This document shows positions 34,082-44,724 of a stretch of 64,000 nt of DNA, one piece after another; position 1 is the stretch's first letter; each line of letters starts with the position of its first letter. This stretch comes from DASYKS01 sp031404815. GTDB lineage: Bacteria; Acidobacteriota; Thermoanaerobaculia; Multivoradales; UBA5704. The position numbers and the translations under genes were made by a program. Under the pieces are notes generated by a model. That model had not been told where the DNA came from. It was given only the letters and a program-made list of their open reading frames with translations, and made no database searches. The stretch lies in assembly GCA_031404815.1 (NCBI GenBank), contig JANNIH010000033.1, forward strand, positions 39,356 to 103,355. The letters run 5' to 3'.

Positions 34082-34190
34082 CAGACCCGAAACGGGGCTT
34101 GACCGCGTCGGTCGGCTGGTGATATTCAACCAACAAATTGTCGTCTTCCCAGCTCCTGGCAGGTCTACCCCGTTCGTGAGGATCGTCCCG

Positions 34191-37100
34191 ATGCCTACAG
34201 CGCGTTCCGTCTTTCGTACCGGCCTGGCCCTCGTTCTCGCCGCTCTCTCCTCAGGCGCGTTGTTTGCCGCCGCGCCGCAGCCGGTGTCGGTGCGCGCCGC
34301 CCGTTTCGGCGTTTCCCGACCGGTCAGCGAACTGGCGCGTGAACCGATCAACGTCCTTCGGGCCACCGTGGACAAGAACGGTGTCTCGCTGTTCAATCGC
34401 GAGATCAACCCAACCAACACGAAGGTGATCAAGAAGATCGTGCCGGGTGCCGGCGCCGGGGCAAGCCCCCTATTCCTCGATCCGACCGTTCCCGCCGCGA
34501 AGGTCTCCAGCCTGGTGCGGGTGATTCCTGCGCCGTCGCTCACCTTCGATGGCGTCAACAGCACGACCGGCATTCTGCCGCCGGACACCGTGGGCGACGT
34601 CGGCCCCAACCATTACGTTCAGAACACGAACTCGTCGACCACCGCGATCACCGCGATCGGCATCTACGACAAGAACACCGGTGCGTTGCTCGTGCCGATC
34701 TTCTCGATGGCGACCCTGTTCAACAGCATCGGCGGGCCGTGCGCGGCCGGCGATGACGGCGACCCGATCGTGCTCTACGATTCGTTCGCCGACCGCTGGC
34801 TGATCAGCCAGTTCGGGATCGGCACGGAGCCCACCCGCCAGTGCATCGCGATCTCGCAGACCGGCGACCCGACCGGCGCCTACTTCGCCTACGAGTTCGT
34901 CATGCCGACGGACGGAGACGGCAAGCTCAACGACTATCCGCACTTCGGCGTTTGGCATGACGCCTACTACATGACCGACAACCAGTTCAACACCGCCGGC
35001 ACCGCTTTCGAGGGGGGTGGAATCTTCGCGTTCGACCGCAACAAGATGGTCTCGGGCGACCCGACGGCGACCTACATCTACTTCGACGTCTTCCCGATCG
35101 ACCCGAGCGCCGGCGGCATGCTGCCGAGCGACGCGGACGGTGTGGTGCCGCCGCCGCCGGGGCTGCCGCAGCTGGTCATGGAGTACCGGGCCGACGAGTT
35201 CGGCGATCCGCTCGACGCGATCCGCTTCTATGAGTTCGTCCCCGACTTCGTGGGGGGCTCTTCGACCCTCACGGTGCGCCCGGATCTGGCACTCGCCGCT
35301 TTCGATGCCCGGCAGCCGGCCGGTCGCGGTGACATCGAGCAATCGGGTGGGGCCAACCTCGACTCGATCGCCGACCGCCTGATGCACCGCCTCCAGTACC
35401 GCAACGTCGGCACGCTCGCGGCGCCGCTGAACCGTTGGACCGGCAACATGACGGTCAATGCGAGCGGCGTCAACCCGACCAACGCCGCCACCTTCCAGGC
35501 CGCCCCCCGCTGGTTCATTCTGCAGAGCGCGGGCACGGCGCTGCCGACCGTGCTCGATCAGGGGACCCACTCGCCCGACGGCGGCAACGGGGCGACCGGT
35601 GGGAACCGCTGGATGTCCTCCGCGGCGCTCGACAACCAGGGGAACTTAGGGATCGGCTTCTCCCGTTCGAGCACGACCCTACGCGCCGACATCATGATCG
35701 CCGGCCGCCTCGCGACCGACGCGCCGGGCTCGCTGGTCCAGGGTGAGACGGTGATGTTCGCCGCCGCCGGTTCGCAGACCTCCGGCTCCAACCGCTGGGG
35801 CGACTACAGCTCGATGAACGTCGATCCGGTGGACGACTGCACGTTCTGGTACACCCAGGAGTACTACTCGACGGTCTCGGGCGCCAACTGGCGGACCCGG
35901 ATCGGCAGGTTCGTCTACCCGTCCTGCACCGCGCCGCAGAAAGGCAACGTGGCGGTCAACGTCACCAACTGCGGCACGGGCGCGCCGATCCTGGGCGCCA
36001 CGGTCGCGATGACCGGCGGCTTCGTCAACTCGACGAACGTCTCCGGCAACTTGGTGAGCAACTTCATGGCCGGGCCGGGGAGCTACACGGTCACCTCGAA
36101 CAAGACCGGCTTTCTCTCGCTGGCCGGTTCGACCGCGCCGGCCGTGGTCACCAACGGGGGGACCACGAACATCAACGTCTGCCTGACCGGCGCCGCCGCC
36201 GTCTCGGCGGGTATGGCGACGATCACCGCCGAATCGTGCACGCCGGCCAACTCGGTGCTCGATCCGGGTGAGACCGCGACGGTCAGTCTCTGCGTTCTAA
36301 ACAGCGGCACCGCCGATACGGTGGCCGCGGTCGGCACGCTCCAGGCGACTGGTGGCGTCACCAGCCCAAGCGCCGCGCAGGCGTACGGCGTGATCGTCGC
36401 GGCCGGCCCCGCGGTCTGCCGCAACTTCACCTTCACGGTCGACGCGGGGCTCACCTGCGGCGCCACGGTCACCGCGACGTTGCAGATCCAGGACGGCGCC
36501 AACAATCTCGGCAACGTGACGTACAACCTGATCACCGGCACCTTGACCGGCCCGGTGGTGACCAACACGTTCAGCTACACCGGTGCTGTGGTCGCGATCC
36601 CCGACGCCAACGGAGCCGGTGTGAACGTCAACCTGGCCGTCGCGGGCATCGCAGCCGGCAGCCAGGTGACCGACGCCAACTTCCGCTTCGATACGGGCGG
36701 CGCTTGCACCAACTCGGTCGGCAACACCAACGCGGGCCTCGACCACACCTGGGTGGGAGACATCACCGTCATCGGCACGGCGCCCACCCTTCAGGCGGTG
36801 ACGATCATCGATCAGATCGGCGTCCCGGCCACGACATTCGGTTTGAATGCCGAGAACTTCTGCGCCGTGGTGTTGGATGACGAAGGGGCGTTCCCGCCGA
36901 TCGAGAATACGGTTTTGAACCCTGTGGTCGGCAACTTCTCGCCGAACAATCCGCTGTCGGGCTTCGATACCGTCACCGCGCCGAACGGCAACTGGGTGTT
37001 CAACTTCTCCGACCGGGCTGCCGGCGACCTCGGCAGCGTGCGGCGCTTCTCGCTGGTCTTGGAGACCACCGGCCGCGTCTGCTCGACCACGTGCGTCCAG

Positions 37101-37664
37101 GGTTGCATGCTCACCTGCCCGGCGAATATCTCCACCAACAACGCCCCCGGGGTCTGCAACGCTCCGGTTGCCTTCGGGGCGCCCACCACGACCGGCTCTT
37201 GCGGCACGATCACCTGCAACCCGGCCTCCGGTTCGACCTTCAACGTCGGAGTCAATCCCGTCACCTGCTCCGATTCCGGCAGCGCGGCGACCTGCGGCTT
37301 CACGGTCACGGTCAATGACGTCGAACCGCCGGTCGTCACCGGGACCACCTGCCCGGCGATCGATGTCACCCAGCCGAGTGGCCCGGTCAACTTCACGCCG
37401 CCCACCGCGACCGACAACTGCGATGGAACGGTGGTCGCGACTTGCATCCCCGCGCCGGGCTCGATCTTCCCGCTCGGCACCACCAACATCACCTGCACGT
37501 TCCCGGACGGTGTCCAGAACACCTCGACCTGCAGCTTCCCGCTGACGCTCAACGTCTCGGTCCTCGACATCCCGACCCTGTCCGGCCTCGGCTTCGGCGG
37601 TTTGGCGGCGCTCTTGGCAGCCGCGGCGATGATCGTCCTGATGCGCCGCCGACGCACTGTGTAA
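34191..37664 (+). CDS. large exported multidomain protein with P domain, two HYR-like domains and IPTL-CTERM-like tail
   Basis: An 1157-residue exported protein. Signal peptide about 1-26; a large N-terminal region (about 110-580) with TFDGVNSTTGILPPDTVGDV and repeated beta-strand segments; a carboxypeptidase-regulatory-like domain (about 583-665); a CARDB-like segment (about 682-790); a proprotein-convertase P domain (about 790-965; LDHTWVGDITVIGTAP, NWVFNFSDRAAGDLGSVRRF); two HYR-like domains (about 970-1120; TCPANISTNN, ATDNCDGTVV); and a C-terminal DIPTLSGLGFGGLAALL helix ending RRRRTV. The last part resembles IPTL-CTERM sorting tails, which are removed by a dedicated exosortase-type enzyme. 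The start has GAGGA about 10 nt upstream. No protease domain is visible, so it is probably structural or adhesive. Confidence 0.82.
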   Translation: MPTARSVFRTGLALVLAALSSGALFAAAPQPVSVRAARFGVSRPVSELAREPINVLRATVDKNGVSLFNREINPTNTKVIKKIVPGAGAGASPLFLDPTVPAAKVSSLVRVIPAPSLTFDGVNSTTGILPPDTVGDVGPNHYVQNTNSSTTAITAIGIYDKNTGALLVPIFSMATLFNSIGGPCAAGDDGDPIVLYDSFADRWLISQFGIGTEPTRQCIAISQTGDPTGAYFAYEFVMPTDGDGKLNDYPHFGVWHDAYYMTDNQFNTAGTAFEGGGIFAFDRNKMVSGDPTATYIYFDVFPIDPSAGGMLPSDADGVVPPPPGLPQLVMEYRADEFGDPLDAIRFYEFVPDFVGGSSTLTVRPDLALAAFDARQPAGRGDIEQSGGANLDSIADRLMHRLQYRNVGTLAAPLNRWTGNMTVNASGVNPTNAATFQAAPRWFILQSAGTALPTVLDQGTHSPDGGNGATGGNRWMSSAALDNQGNLGIGFSRSSTTLRADIMIAGRLATDAPGSLVQGETVMFAAAGSQTSGSNRWGDYSSMNVDPVDDCTFWYTQEYYSTVSGANWRTRIGRFVYPSCTAPQKGNVAVNVTNCGTGAPILGATVAMTGGFVNSTNVSGNLVSNFMAGPGSYTVTSNKTGFLSLAGSTAPAVVTNGGTTNINVCLTGAAAVSAGMATITAESCTPANSVLDPGETATVSLCVLNSGTADTVAAVGTLQATGGVTSPSAAQAYGVIVAAGPAVCRNFTFTVDAGLTCGATVTATLQIQDGANNLGNVTYNLITGTLTGPVVTNTFSYTGAVVAIPDANGAGVNVNLAVAGIAAGSQVTDANFRFDTGGACTNSVGNTNAGLDHTWVGDITVIGTAPTLQAVTIIDQIGVPATTFGLNAENFCAVVLDDEGAFPPIENTVLNPVVGNFSPNNPLSGFDTVTAPNGNWVFNFSDRAAGDLGSVRRFSLVLETTGRVCSTTCVQGCMLTCPANISTNNAPGVCNAPVAFGAPTTTGSCGTITCNPASGSTFNVGVNPVTCSDSGSAATCGFTVTVNDVEPPVVTGTTCPAIDVTQPSGPVNFTPPTATDNCDGTVVATCIPAPGSIFPLGTTNITCTFPDGVQNTSTCSFPLTLNVSVLDIPTLSGLGFGGLAALLAAAAMIVLMRRRRTV

Positions 37665-37718
37665 CGCGGCAAGACCGGACCGCGGGGTGGTTCCCGCGGT
37701 CTCGCATCGAGTAGCAAG

Positions 37719-37746
37719 AAAAGAGGCCCCTCCGGGGGCCTCTTTT
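37719..37746. terminator. strong bidirectional intrinsic terminator
   Basis: A perfect 12-bp stem (AAAAGAGGCCCC with its complement) and a TCCG loop, with A-tract and T-tract on the two sides. It follows the large secreted protein by 54 bp and precedes the pst operon. Confidence 0.9.
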
Positions 37747-37817
37747 CGTTGGTAGGGACCAGCTCACCGACGACGCGACGCTTGGGGCATCGCCCAGGTC
37801 GCGAGGTCCTATTCGCC

Positions 37818-37835
37818 CTGTCACCTCGCTGTCAC
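37818..37835 (+). promoter_or_regulatory. candidate Pho box upstream of pstS
   Basis: Two CTGTCA direct repeats 11 bp apart (CTGTCACCTCGCTGTCAC). The enterobacterial Pho box is CTGTCA, five A/T-rich bases, CTGTCA and a pyrimidine: spacing and both half-sites match exactly, although the spacer is GC-rich here. It lies 118 bp upstream of the pstS start, where PhoB-type control would be expected. Confidence 0.65.
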
Positions 37836-37952
37836 ACATCGGCTCCCCACCTGCCAAACCTGGATGCGATCGTTCGCCTCGCTCGGACGGCTACGGCCGG
37901 GAGCAATCGAACCTAAAAACATCTGCCCTGGTTTGGGAGAATGGAGAAGACG

Positions 37953-38936
37953 ATGAAGCGCAGCTCGAAGATCGCCACGGTTGTGGCCCTTGTGTCCTTC
38001 GCGATGCTCGCTGGCGGAACCACTGTCGTGGCGCAGGCCGGAAAGGTCGATCCGTCGATCCCCGGATATTCGAAAGTGAGCGGCGTCTCGGGGAACGTCA
38101 ACTCGATCGGTTCGGACACCTTGAACAACGCGATGACGCTCTGGGCCGAAGGCTACAAGAAGCAGTACCCCAACGTGCGGATCCAGATCGAAGGCAAAGG
38201 TTCGTCCACCGCGCCGCCGGCTCTCATCGCGGGCACCGCGCAGCTCGGACCGATGAGCCGCGAAATGAAGGCCGAAGAGATCGACCAGTTCGAGAAGAAG
38301 TACGGCTACAAGCCGACCCCGATCAAAGTGGCGCTCGACGGCATCGCGGTGTTCGTCAACAAGGACAATCCGCTGCAGAGCCTGACCATTCAACAGGTCG
38401 ACACGCTGTTCTCGAAGACCCGCGCCTGCGGCGGCAAAAAGGGGGGTGCCAAGTGGGGTGACCTCGGTTTGACCGGCGAGTGGGCGAACCAGCCGATCAG
38501 CCTCTATGGTCGTAACTCGGCGTCCGGCACCTATGGCTATTTCAAGGAAGTGGCGCTCTGCAAGGGCGACTACAAGGACACCGTCAAGGAGCAGCCGGGT
38601 TCGGCATCGGTCGTCCAGGGCGTGTCCGCCGACCGGTTTGGGGTAGGCTACAGTGGAATCGGATACAAGACTTCGGGCGTCAAGGCGCTCTCTCTGGGCA
38701 AGACGGCCGGCGCCATGTTCAGCGACGACGCGGAGAACGTCTACACCGGCAAGTACCCGATCTCGCGCTACTTGTACGTGTATGTGAACCAGGCTCCGAA
38801 CAAGCCGCTCGATCCGATGGTGCGCGAGTTCGTCAAGTTCATCCTGGCGCAGGAAGGTCAGCAGATCGTGGTCAAGGATGGTTTCCTGCCGCTCACCGGA
38901 ACGGTCGCCAAGCAGGAGCTCGCCAAGCTCAAGTAA
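37953..38936 (+). CDS. pstS: phosphate ABC transporter substrate-binding protein PstS
   Basis: A 327-residue periplasmic phosphate-binding protein. Signal peptide about 1-27. Phosphate-contact segments of the PstS family are present: NSIGSDTLNNAMTLWAEGYK, IEGKGSSTAPPALIAGTAQL, GPMSREM and YGRNSASGTYGYFKE. The start at 37953 is chosen for GGAG 6 nt upstream; 37941 is the alternative. It is the first gene of pstSCAB, with a Pho-box-like site upstream. The sequence is of the longer PstS type that is usual in marine gammaproteobacteria and Acidobacteria, and which works with WD40-carrying PstC. Confidence 0.93.
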   Translation: MKRSSKIATVVALVSFAMLAGGTTVVAQAGKVDPSIPGYSKVSGVSGNVNSIGSDTLNNAMTLWAEGYKKQYPNVRIQIEGKGSSTAPPALIAGTAQLGPMSREMKAEEIDQFEKKYGYKPTPIKVALDGIAVFVNKDNPLQSLTIQQVDTLFSKTRACGGKKGGAKWGDLGLTGEWANQPISLYGRNSASGTYGYFKEVALCKGDYKDTVKEQPGSASVVQGVSADRFGVGYSGIGYKTSGVKALSLGKTAGAMFSDDAENVYTGKYPISRYLYVYVNQAPNKPLDPMVREFVKFILAQEGQQIVVKDGFLPLTGTVAKQELAKLK

Positions 38937-39018
38937 GAATGGCGAATGTCGAATCACGAATCGGGAAGCGAGGCTTCTCGGTTCGTGCTTCGGAGTCGCC
39001 CTTCATTCTAGATTCTCG

Positions 39019-41316
39019 ATGATTGATCCGACATCTCCAATGCCGATGCCTGAGCCCGCGCTCACCCCGCTCCCTGCCCCCGCGCCGCCCAAGCGCCGGG
39101 TTCATCCCCGCCTGCTGCCTGCGCCGACCCCCAAACGTCGGCTTTGGAGCGATCGCGCCGCGCGCTGGGTCGTCTCTGCGGGAGGGGTCGCGATCGTTGC
39201 GAGCATCCTTGGCATTCTGATTTTCATCCTGGCCGAAATCTGGCCGATCTTCTCTCAGGCGCGGGTCGAGCCGGAGCGGACGGCCGAAGTTGCCGGCGCG
39301 ACCCTTTCCGCCGTGCTCACCGACGAACACCGCGAGCTGGTCGCGGCGATCAGCGGCGATGGCCGGGTGGTTGCGGTCCGGGCCGACAGCGGCGCGCTCG
39401 AAGTCGAGCGGCCGATCGCCGAGCCGAAAGTGGCGGTCACCGCCGCCTCGTCGCCGCCCGGCGGTCGGGCACTCACCGCCGCCCTGGCTGACGGACGGGT
39501 GGCGATTGTGCCGGTCGGCTTCGATGTCGCGTTTGCGGGTGCCGACGGCTCAGAGCGTCGGACGACGCCGCGCCTCGATCCCCCCATTCTTCTGCAGATG
39601 GACCCCGCGGGACGGCCGCTCCGCGCGTTTGCCGCCCAGCTGGGGAAGGATGGAAGCGCGGTTGCGGCGGCGCAGTTGGAGGACGGAACGGTGGTCGTCG
39701 TCCGCCGCTCGGTCGAAACGAATGATATTACCGGCGAGACGACCGAATCGGTCGCGTCGGGCGAGTCGAAGCTCTCCCGTTCGCTCACTGCGCTGGTGTT
39801 CGACGAGGAGCAGGCGAACCTCTGGGCCGGAACGGCCGATGGCGGCCTGATCTGGTGGCGTCTCGAAGCGGCGCAGCTGGGGGAGCCGGGATTCGCGGCG
39901 GCCGGCCGCTCCGCGATCACCGCGCTCTCGCCGCTGATCGGTGGCCGAACGCTGGTGGTGGGGCAGGCGAACGGCGCACTCTCGATCTGGTTTCCTGTCG
40001 AGCAGAAGGACGAAGGGTATCGCCTGACCCGCATCCGCGATTTTCCCCCTCTGCCGAGCGCCGTGCGCCAGCTCGCGCCGTCCGGTCGGGGCAAGGGCTT
40101 CTTGGCCGCCGACGAGAGCGGCCGGCTCGGCCTCTACTGGTCGACCTCGGAGCGGACGCTCTGGGCCGGGCGCGGGCCGTTCGACCGACCGACCGGCCTC
40201 GCGTTCAGCCCGAAGGCCGACGGCGCGGTCCTGGCCGCAGGAGGCAAGCTCGCCGAGCTCTCGGTGTGGAATCCGCACCCGGAAGTCTCTTGGAAGGCGC
40301 TGTTCGGCAAGATCTGGTACGAAGGGTATGGCGAGCCGAAGTACGTCTGGCAGTCCTCGTCGGGCACCGACGACTTCGAGCCCAAGCTGTCGCTCGTCCC
40401 GCTGCTCGTCGGCACGCTCAAGGGCACGTTCTACTCGATGCTGCTGGCGATTCCGCTCGGCGTGTTTTCCGCCATGTACATCTCCCAGTTCATGCACCCT
40501 TTCTACAAGCGGGTGCTCAAGCCGGTGATCGAGGTGATGGCCTCGCTGCCGAGCGTGGTACTCGGTTTTCTCGCCGGACTCTGGCTCGCGCCCCGGGTCG
40601 AGCAGGTGGTGCCCGCGCTCTTCCTCTCGTTCCTGATCCTGCCGGCAGTGGTCTGGCTGGCTGGAAGCTTCTGGCAAATGGTGCCCGCTCGCTTGCGCAA
40701 CCGCTTCCGGGCCGGCAGCGAGACGGGGCTCTACGTGGTCGCCCTGCTCGGGGGCTTGAGCCTCTGCTATGCGCTCAGCAAGCCGTTCGAGCATCTCGCT
40801 TTCGATGGCAACTTTCAGACCTGGTTATCGGCAACCACCGGTTGGACCTACGACCAGCGAAACGCGATCATCGTCGGTCTCGCGATGGGTTTCGCGGTGA
40901 TCCCGATCATCTTTGCGATCGCCGAGGACGCGTTCTCGAACGTGCCGCAAAATCTGGTGGCGGGCTCCCTCGCTCTGGGCGCCAATCGCTGGCAGACGGT
41001 GACCCGCGTCGTCTTGCCGACCGCTTCGCCCGGGATCTTCTCCGGGATCATGATCGGCTTCGGCCGTGCGGTCGGCGAGACCATGATCGTGCTAATGGCG
41101 ACCGGCAATACGCCGATCCTCGAGTGGAATCCGTTCAATGGCTTCCGCACGCTGTCGGCGAACATCGCGGTCGAGATCCCCGAGGCGGCGCAGGCGGGCT
41201 CGCTTTACCGCACCCTGTTTCTCGCCGCCCTCCTCCTTTTTGCGATGACGTTCTTTGTCAATACCCTCGCCGAGATCGTGCGCCAACGACTACGCGAACG
41301 GTATTCGCAGCTCTAA
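39019..41316 (+). CDS. pstC: phosphate ABC transporter permease PstC with inserted WD40-like domain
   Basis: A 765-residue permease, more than twice the usual 300-320. A Pro-rich N-terminus leads to TM1 (about 48-75). A region of about 340 residues (about 80-420) follows that looks like a WD40-type propeller (LWAGTADGGLIWWRLEAAQL, LVVGQANGALSIWFPVEQ, AAGGKLAELSVWNPHPE) and should lie in the periplasm. The normal PstC core (about 455-765) has the coupling loop DAFSNVPQNLVAGSLALGAN and GFGRAVGETMIVLMATGN. This layout occurs in other PstC proteins paired with long PstS. The start MIDPTSP has no strong ribosome site. Confidence 0.9.
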   Translation: MIDPTSPMPMPEPALTPLPAPAPPKRRVHPRLLPAPTPKRRLWSDRAARWVVSAGGVAIVASILGILIFILAEIWPIFSQARVEPERTAEVAGATLSAVLTDEHRELVAAISGDGRVVAVRADSGALEVERPIAEPKVAVTAASSPPGGRALTAALADGRVAIVPVGFDVAFAGADGSERRTTPRLDPPILLQMDPAGRPLRAFAAQLGKDGSAVAAAQLEDGTVVVVRRSVETNDITGETTESVASGESKLSRSLTALVFDEEQANLWAGTADGGLIWWRLEAAQLGEPGFAAAGRSAITALSPLIGGRTLVVGQANGALSIWFPVEQKDEGYRLTRIRDFPPLPSAVRQLAPSGRGKGFLAADESGRLGLYWSTSERTLWAGRGPFDRPTGLAFSPKADGAVLAAGGKLAELSVWNPHPEVSWKALFGKIWYEGYGEPKYVWQSSSGTDDFEPKLSLVPLLVGTLKGTFYSMLLAIPLGVFSAMYISQFMHPFYKRVLKPVIEVMASLPSVVLGFLAGLWLAPRVEQVVPALFLSFLILPAVVWLAGSFWQMVPARLRNRFRAGSETGLYVVALLGGLSLCYALSKPFEHLAFDGNFQTWLSATTGWTYDQRNAIIVGLAMGFAVIPIIFAIAEDAFSNVPQNLVAGSLALGANRWQTVTRVVLPTASPGIFSGIMIGFGRAVGETMIVLMATGNTPILEWNPFNGFRTLSANIAVEIPEAAQAGSLYRTLFLAALLLFAMTFFVNTLAEIVRQRLRERYSQL

Positions 41317-41394
41317 ATGACGCGCAGCTCTAGATGGTCGCCGCCACCCCTTTCGAACAGTGACCTGACACCCAAGTCTTCGACGAGCGAACCG

Positions 41395-43044
41395 ATGAGC
41401 CGCCCGAACTCGACCCCTGCAAAACGCCGCTCCGACGTGCTCGGCGATTCATTCACCGCGCTGTGCGGCGGCGCTCTCGCGCTCAATCTCCTCCTGGTCG
41501 TCGGCATCCTCGCGCTGCTCGCCTGGAACGGCGGCCGTTTCTTCTGGCAGCGCGACCTGATCGAGCTGACGATGAAAGACGGCAGCAAGGTTTTGGGCGA
41601 GCTCTGGGAGGAGGAAAAGCGACCGACCGAGGGGGAGCGCCAGGGGGTCGATCGGCTGCGGCTCAAAATCGGCAACCGCGATCTGGTCGGGCTCGATTTC
41701 GCCTGGGTCGATCGCGCAGGAATCGCCTCGATTTCGAACCCGCCGGGCGCGGTCTTGCTGGAGCGGCTCGAGTACGGCAACTTCTACGGCACGATCCAGG
41801 AGATCCGCTCAGGCGGTAAGGTCGTGGCGTCCGGTTCGGAGGCCTCGTGGCAGGCGTTTGGGCCGCTCCACAGGCAGAAGATCGCCGAGAGCGAAAAGGT
41901 CGCCGATTTGGAGAAGGGGGAGATCGGCGACATCAATGCGGCGATTGAAAAGCTCCGTCTGCGGCGCAAGAAGCTCGACCTCTTGTCGCTTCCCGCGGCG
42001 GAAAAGGCGCGTCGGATCGCCGGGCTCGACGCCGACCTCGCGGTCCGCGAAGCCGAATACCAGAAGCTCGCCGACCGCCTCTCCGCGATGCGCGAGGAAC
42101 TCGAACGCGACCAGATTGTGCTCGCCGCCGTCGATGGCGCGACCAAAGAGCTCGCGCTCTCTGCAATCGTTCACGCGATCCGCCCGAACGCCATGAGCGG
42201 TTGGAGCAAAGCGGGGCTCTATGTCCAACGGATCTGGGAGTTCACCACCGCCGACCCGCGCGAGTCGAACACCGAAGGGGGGATCTTCCCGGCGATCTTC
42301 GGTACCGTGATGATGGTCTTCTTGATGAGCTTCGCCGTCGTGCCTCTCGGGGTTCTCGCCGCGCTCTACCTGCGGGAGTACGCCAAGCAGGGGCCGTTCG
42401 TCCGCATGGTGCGGATCGCGGTCAACAACCTCGCGGGCGTGCCGTCGATCGTCTTTGGCGTCTTCGGTCTCGGATTCTTCGTCTACTTCGTCGGTGGTTC
42501 GATCGACCGACTCTTCTACCCGGAAGCGCTCCCCGCGCCGACCTTCGGCACCGGCGGCATACTCTGGGCGGCCCTCACGCTCGCTCTGCTCACCGTACCG
42601 GTGGTCATCGTTGCCGCCGAAGAGGGGTTGGCCGCGGTGCCGCGGATCGTTCGCGAAGGGTCGTTGGCGCTCGGCGCCACCAAGTTCGAGACCCTCTGGC
42701 GGGTGGTCATCCCGGCGGCCGCGCCCGGCATTCTGACCGGCATGATCCTCGCCATGGCGCGCGCCGCGGGCGAGGTCGCGCCCTTGATGATCGTCGGCAT
42801 GGTCAAGCTCGCGCCCGCGCTACCGGTCGATGGCCACGCCCCGTTCGTCCATTTCGAGCGCAAATTCATGCACTTGGGGTTCCACATTTACGACGTCGGC
42901 TTCCAGAGCCCGAACATCGAGGCGACGACGCCGCTGGTGTTCGCGACCGCGCTGCTGCTGATCATCGTGGTCACGATCATGAATCTGACCGCGATCGCCT
43001 TGCGCAATCACCTGCGTAAAAAGTACGCCGGGAGCGCCGTATGA
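41395..43044 (+). CDS. pstA: phosphate ABC transporter permease PstA with periplasmic coiled-coil insertion
   Basis: A 549-residue permease, against about 290 usually. TM1 (about 20-43) is followed by an insertion of about 235 residues (about 44-278) with a long, charged coiled coil (AEYQKLADRLSAMREELERD), which should sit in the periplasm and may contact the PstC propeller. The PstA core (about 295-549) shows FAVVPLGVLAALYLREYAKQ, NNLAGVPSIVFGVFGLGFF, VREGSLALGATKFETLWRVV and ARAAGEVAPLMIVGMV. The start at 41395 is preferred because the residues encoded from 41317 look like read-through; ribosome sites are weak at both. Confidence 0.9.
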   Translation: MSRPNSTPAKRRSDVLGDSFTALCGGALALNLLLVVGILALLAWNGGRFFWQRDLIELTMKDGSKVLGELWEEEKRPTEGERQGVDRLRLKIGNRDLVGLDFAWVDRAGIASISNPPGAVLLERLEYGNFYGTIQEIRSGGKVVASGSEASWQAFGPLHRQKIAESEKVADLEKGEIGDINAAIEKLRLRRKKLDLLSLPAAEKARRIAGLDADLAVREAEYQKLADRLSAMREELERDQIVLAAVDGATKELALSAIVHAIRPNAMSGWSKAGLYVQRIWEFTTADPRESNTEGGIFPAIFGTVMMVFLMSFAVVPLGVLAALYLREYAKQGPFVRMVRIAVNNLAGVPSIVFGVFGLGFFVYFVGGSIDRLFYPEALPAPTFGTGGILWAALTLALLTVPVVIVAAEEGLAAVPRIVREGSLALGATKFETLWRVVIPAAAPGILTGMILAMARAAGEVAPLMIVGMVKLAPALPVDGHAPFVHFERKFMHLGFHIYDVGFQSPNIEATTPLVFATALLLIIVVTIMNLTAIALRNHLRKKYAGSAV

Positions 43045-43085
43045 TTGGAACCCTTGCCCCTGATGTTTCTTCGAGGAGAGAGCCG

Positions 43086-43934
<849 letters not shown>

Positions 43935-43971
43935 GGAGGCTCAAGGGTCACGCTGGCGGGGAGCCAGGTTC

Positions 43972-44724
43972 CTAGCCGCACCTGTGCCAGGAGTGGTAGA
44001 TCGCGATCTCCGTCGCCAGGCCCTTGCCATCCGGCCAAGGGAATTCCCGTCGATGCCGGCTGACGTGAAGGGCCTCCGCGCCCGATCCGCCGGTTTCATC
44101 GGCTGATGAGATCGGGCGAGGGAGCTCGGCGATCTTCAGCGCTTCGAAGCGCCGGGGTTTCTGCATCGCGGGGACCAGGTGCTTGGCGATGGTCCGACCC
44201 GAGCGGGCATAGCCGACCATCATCCCTTCCTCCATCGCCCACGCATAGTCGCCGTCGACAAAGCGGCATAGTCCACGGTCGCAGTAGGCACTTCCGGCGG
44301 CGTGCCCCGCATCTACGGGTTTGCATTCCACGAAGAGCGCATCGTGTACGGAGAGCACGGGTCTGGGCTCTTCCTCGAAATTGCAAAGCCGGAAGCACAG
44401 GTCCGGCTCCTTTTTCGGCTTGGAGCCATCGAAATTTTCCACCTGTGCCTGCCGCACCACCGTTTCGTAGGTCCAACGGTTGAACCCGGGCACCCTCCCC
44501 TGCCACCGTAGGTCGTTCTCGACCACTTTTCGCAGCTCTTCGGTGACCCGGTCCTCTTTCTGCCGGGCGAGAAAGAATCCGCGTTCGATGAGGATCTCGA
44601 GAGCTTGGGAGATGATCCGTCTTACCAACAAAATCACGGGCAGCCCGAGGCGAGGGTGGGGTAGCCGATACGCCCCCGGGCGAACTCCATGCGTGAAGAA
44701 CCCGTCAGCTTGGCCTTGGCTCAT
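43972..44724 (-). CDS. PD-(D/E)XK-like nuclease candidate paired with a DNA methylase
   Basis: A 250-residue protein that starts inside the stop of the large methylase gene (ATGA). The pattern EPDLC (Asp108) and, 25 residues on, ALFVECKPVD (Glu133, Lys135) fits the D...ExK core of PD-(D/E)XK nucleases; a preceding helix with EELRKVVENDLRW is compatible with the first motif. The family is not recognised by name. Because of the tight coupling it is probably the endonuclease, or a nuclease-like partner, of the methylase. A C-terminal part (about 195-250) is unassigned. Confidence 0.6.
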   Translation of the reverse strand: MSQGQADGFFTHGVRPGAYRLPHPRLGLPVILLVRRIISQALEILIERGFFLARQKEDRVTEELRKVVENDLRWQGRVPGFNRWTYETVVRQAQVENFDGSKPKKEPDLCFRLCNFEEEPRPVLSVHDALFVECKPVDAGHAAGSAYCDRGLCRFVDGDYAWAMEEGMMVGYARSGRTIAKHLVPAMQKPRRFEALKIAELPRPISSADETGGSGAEALHVSRHRREFPWPDGKGLATEIAIYHSWHRCG

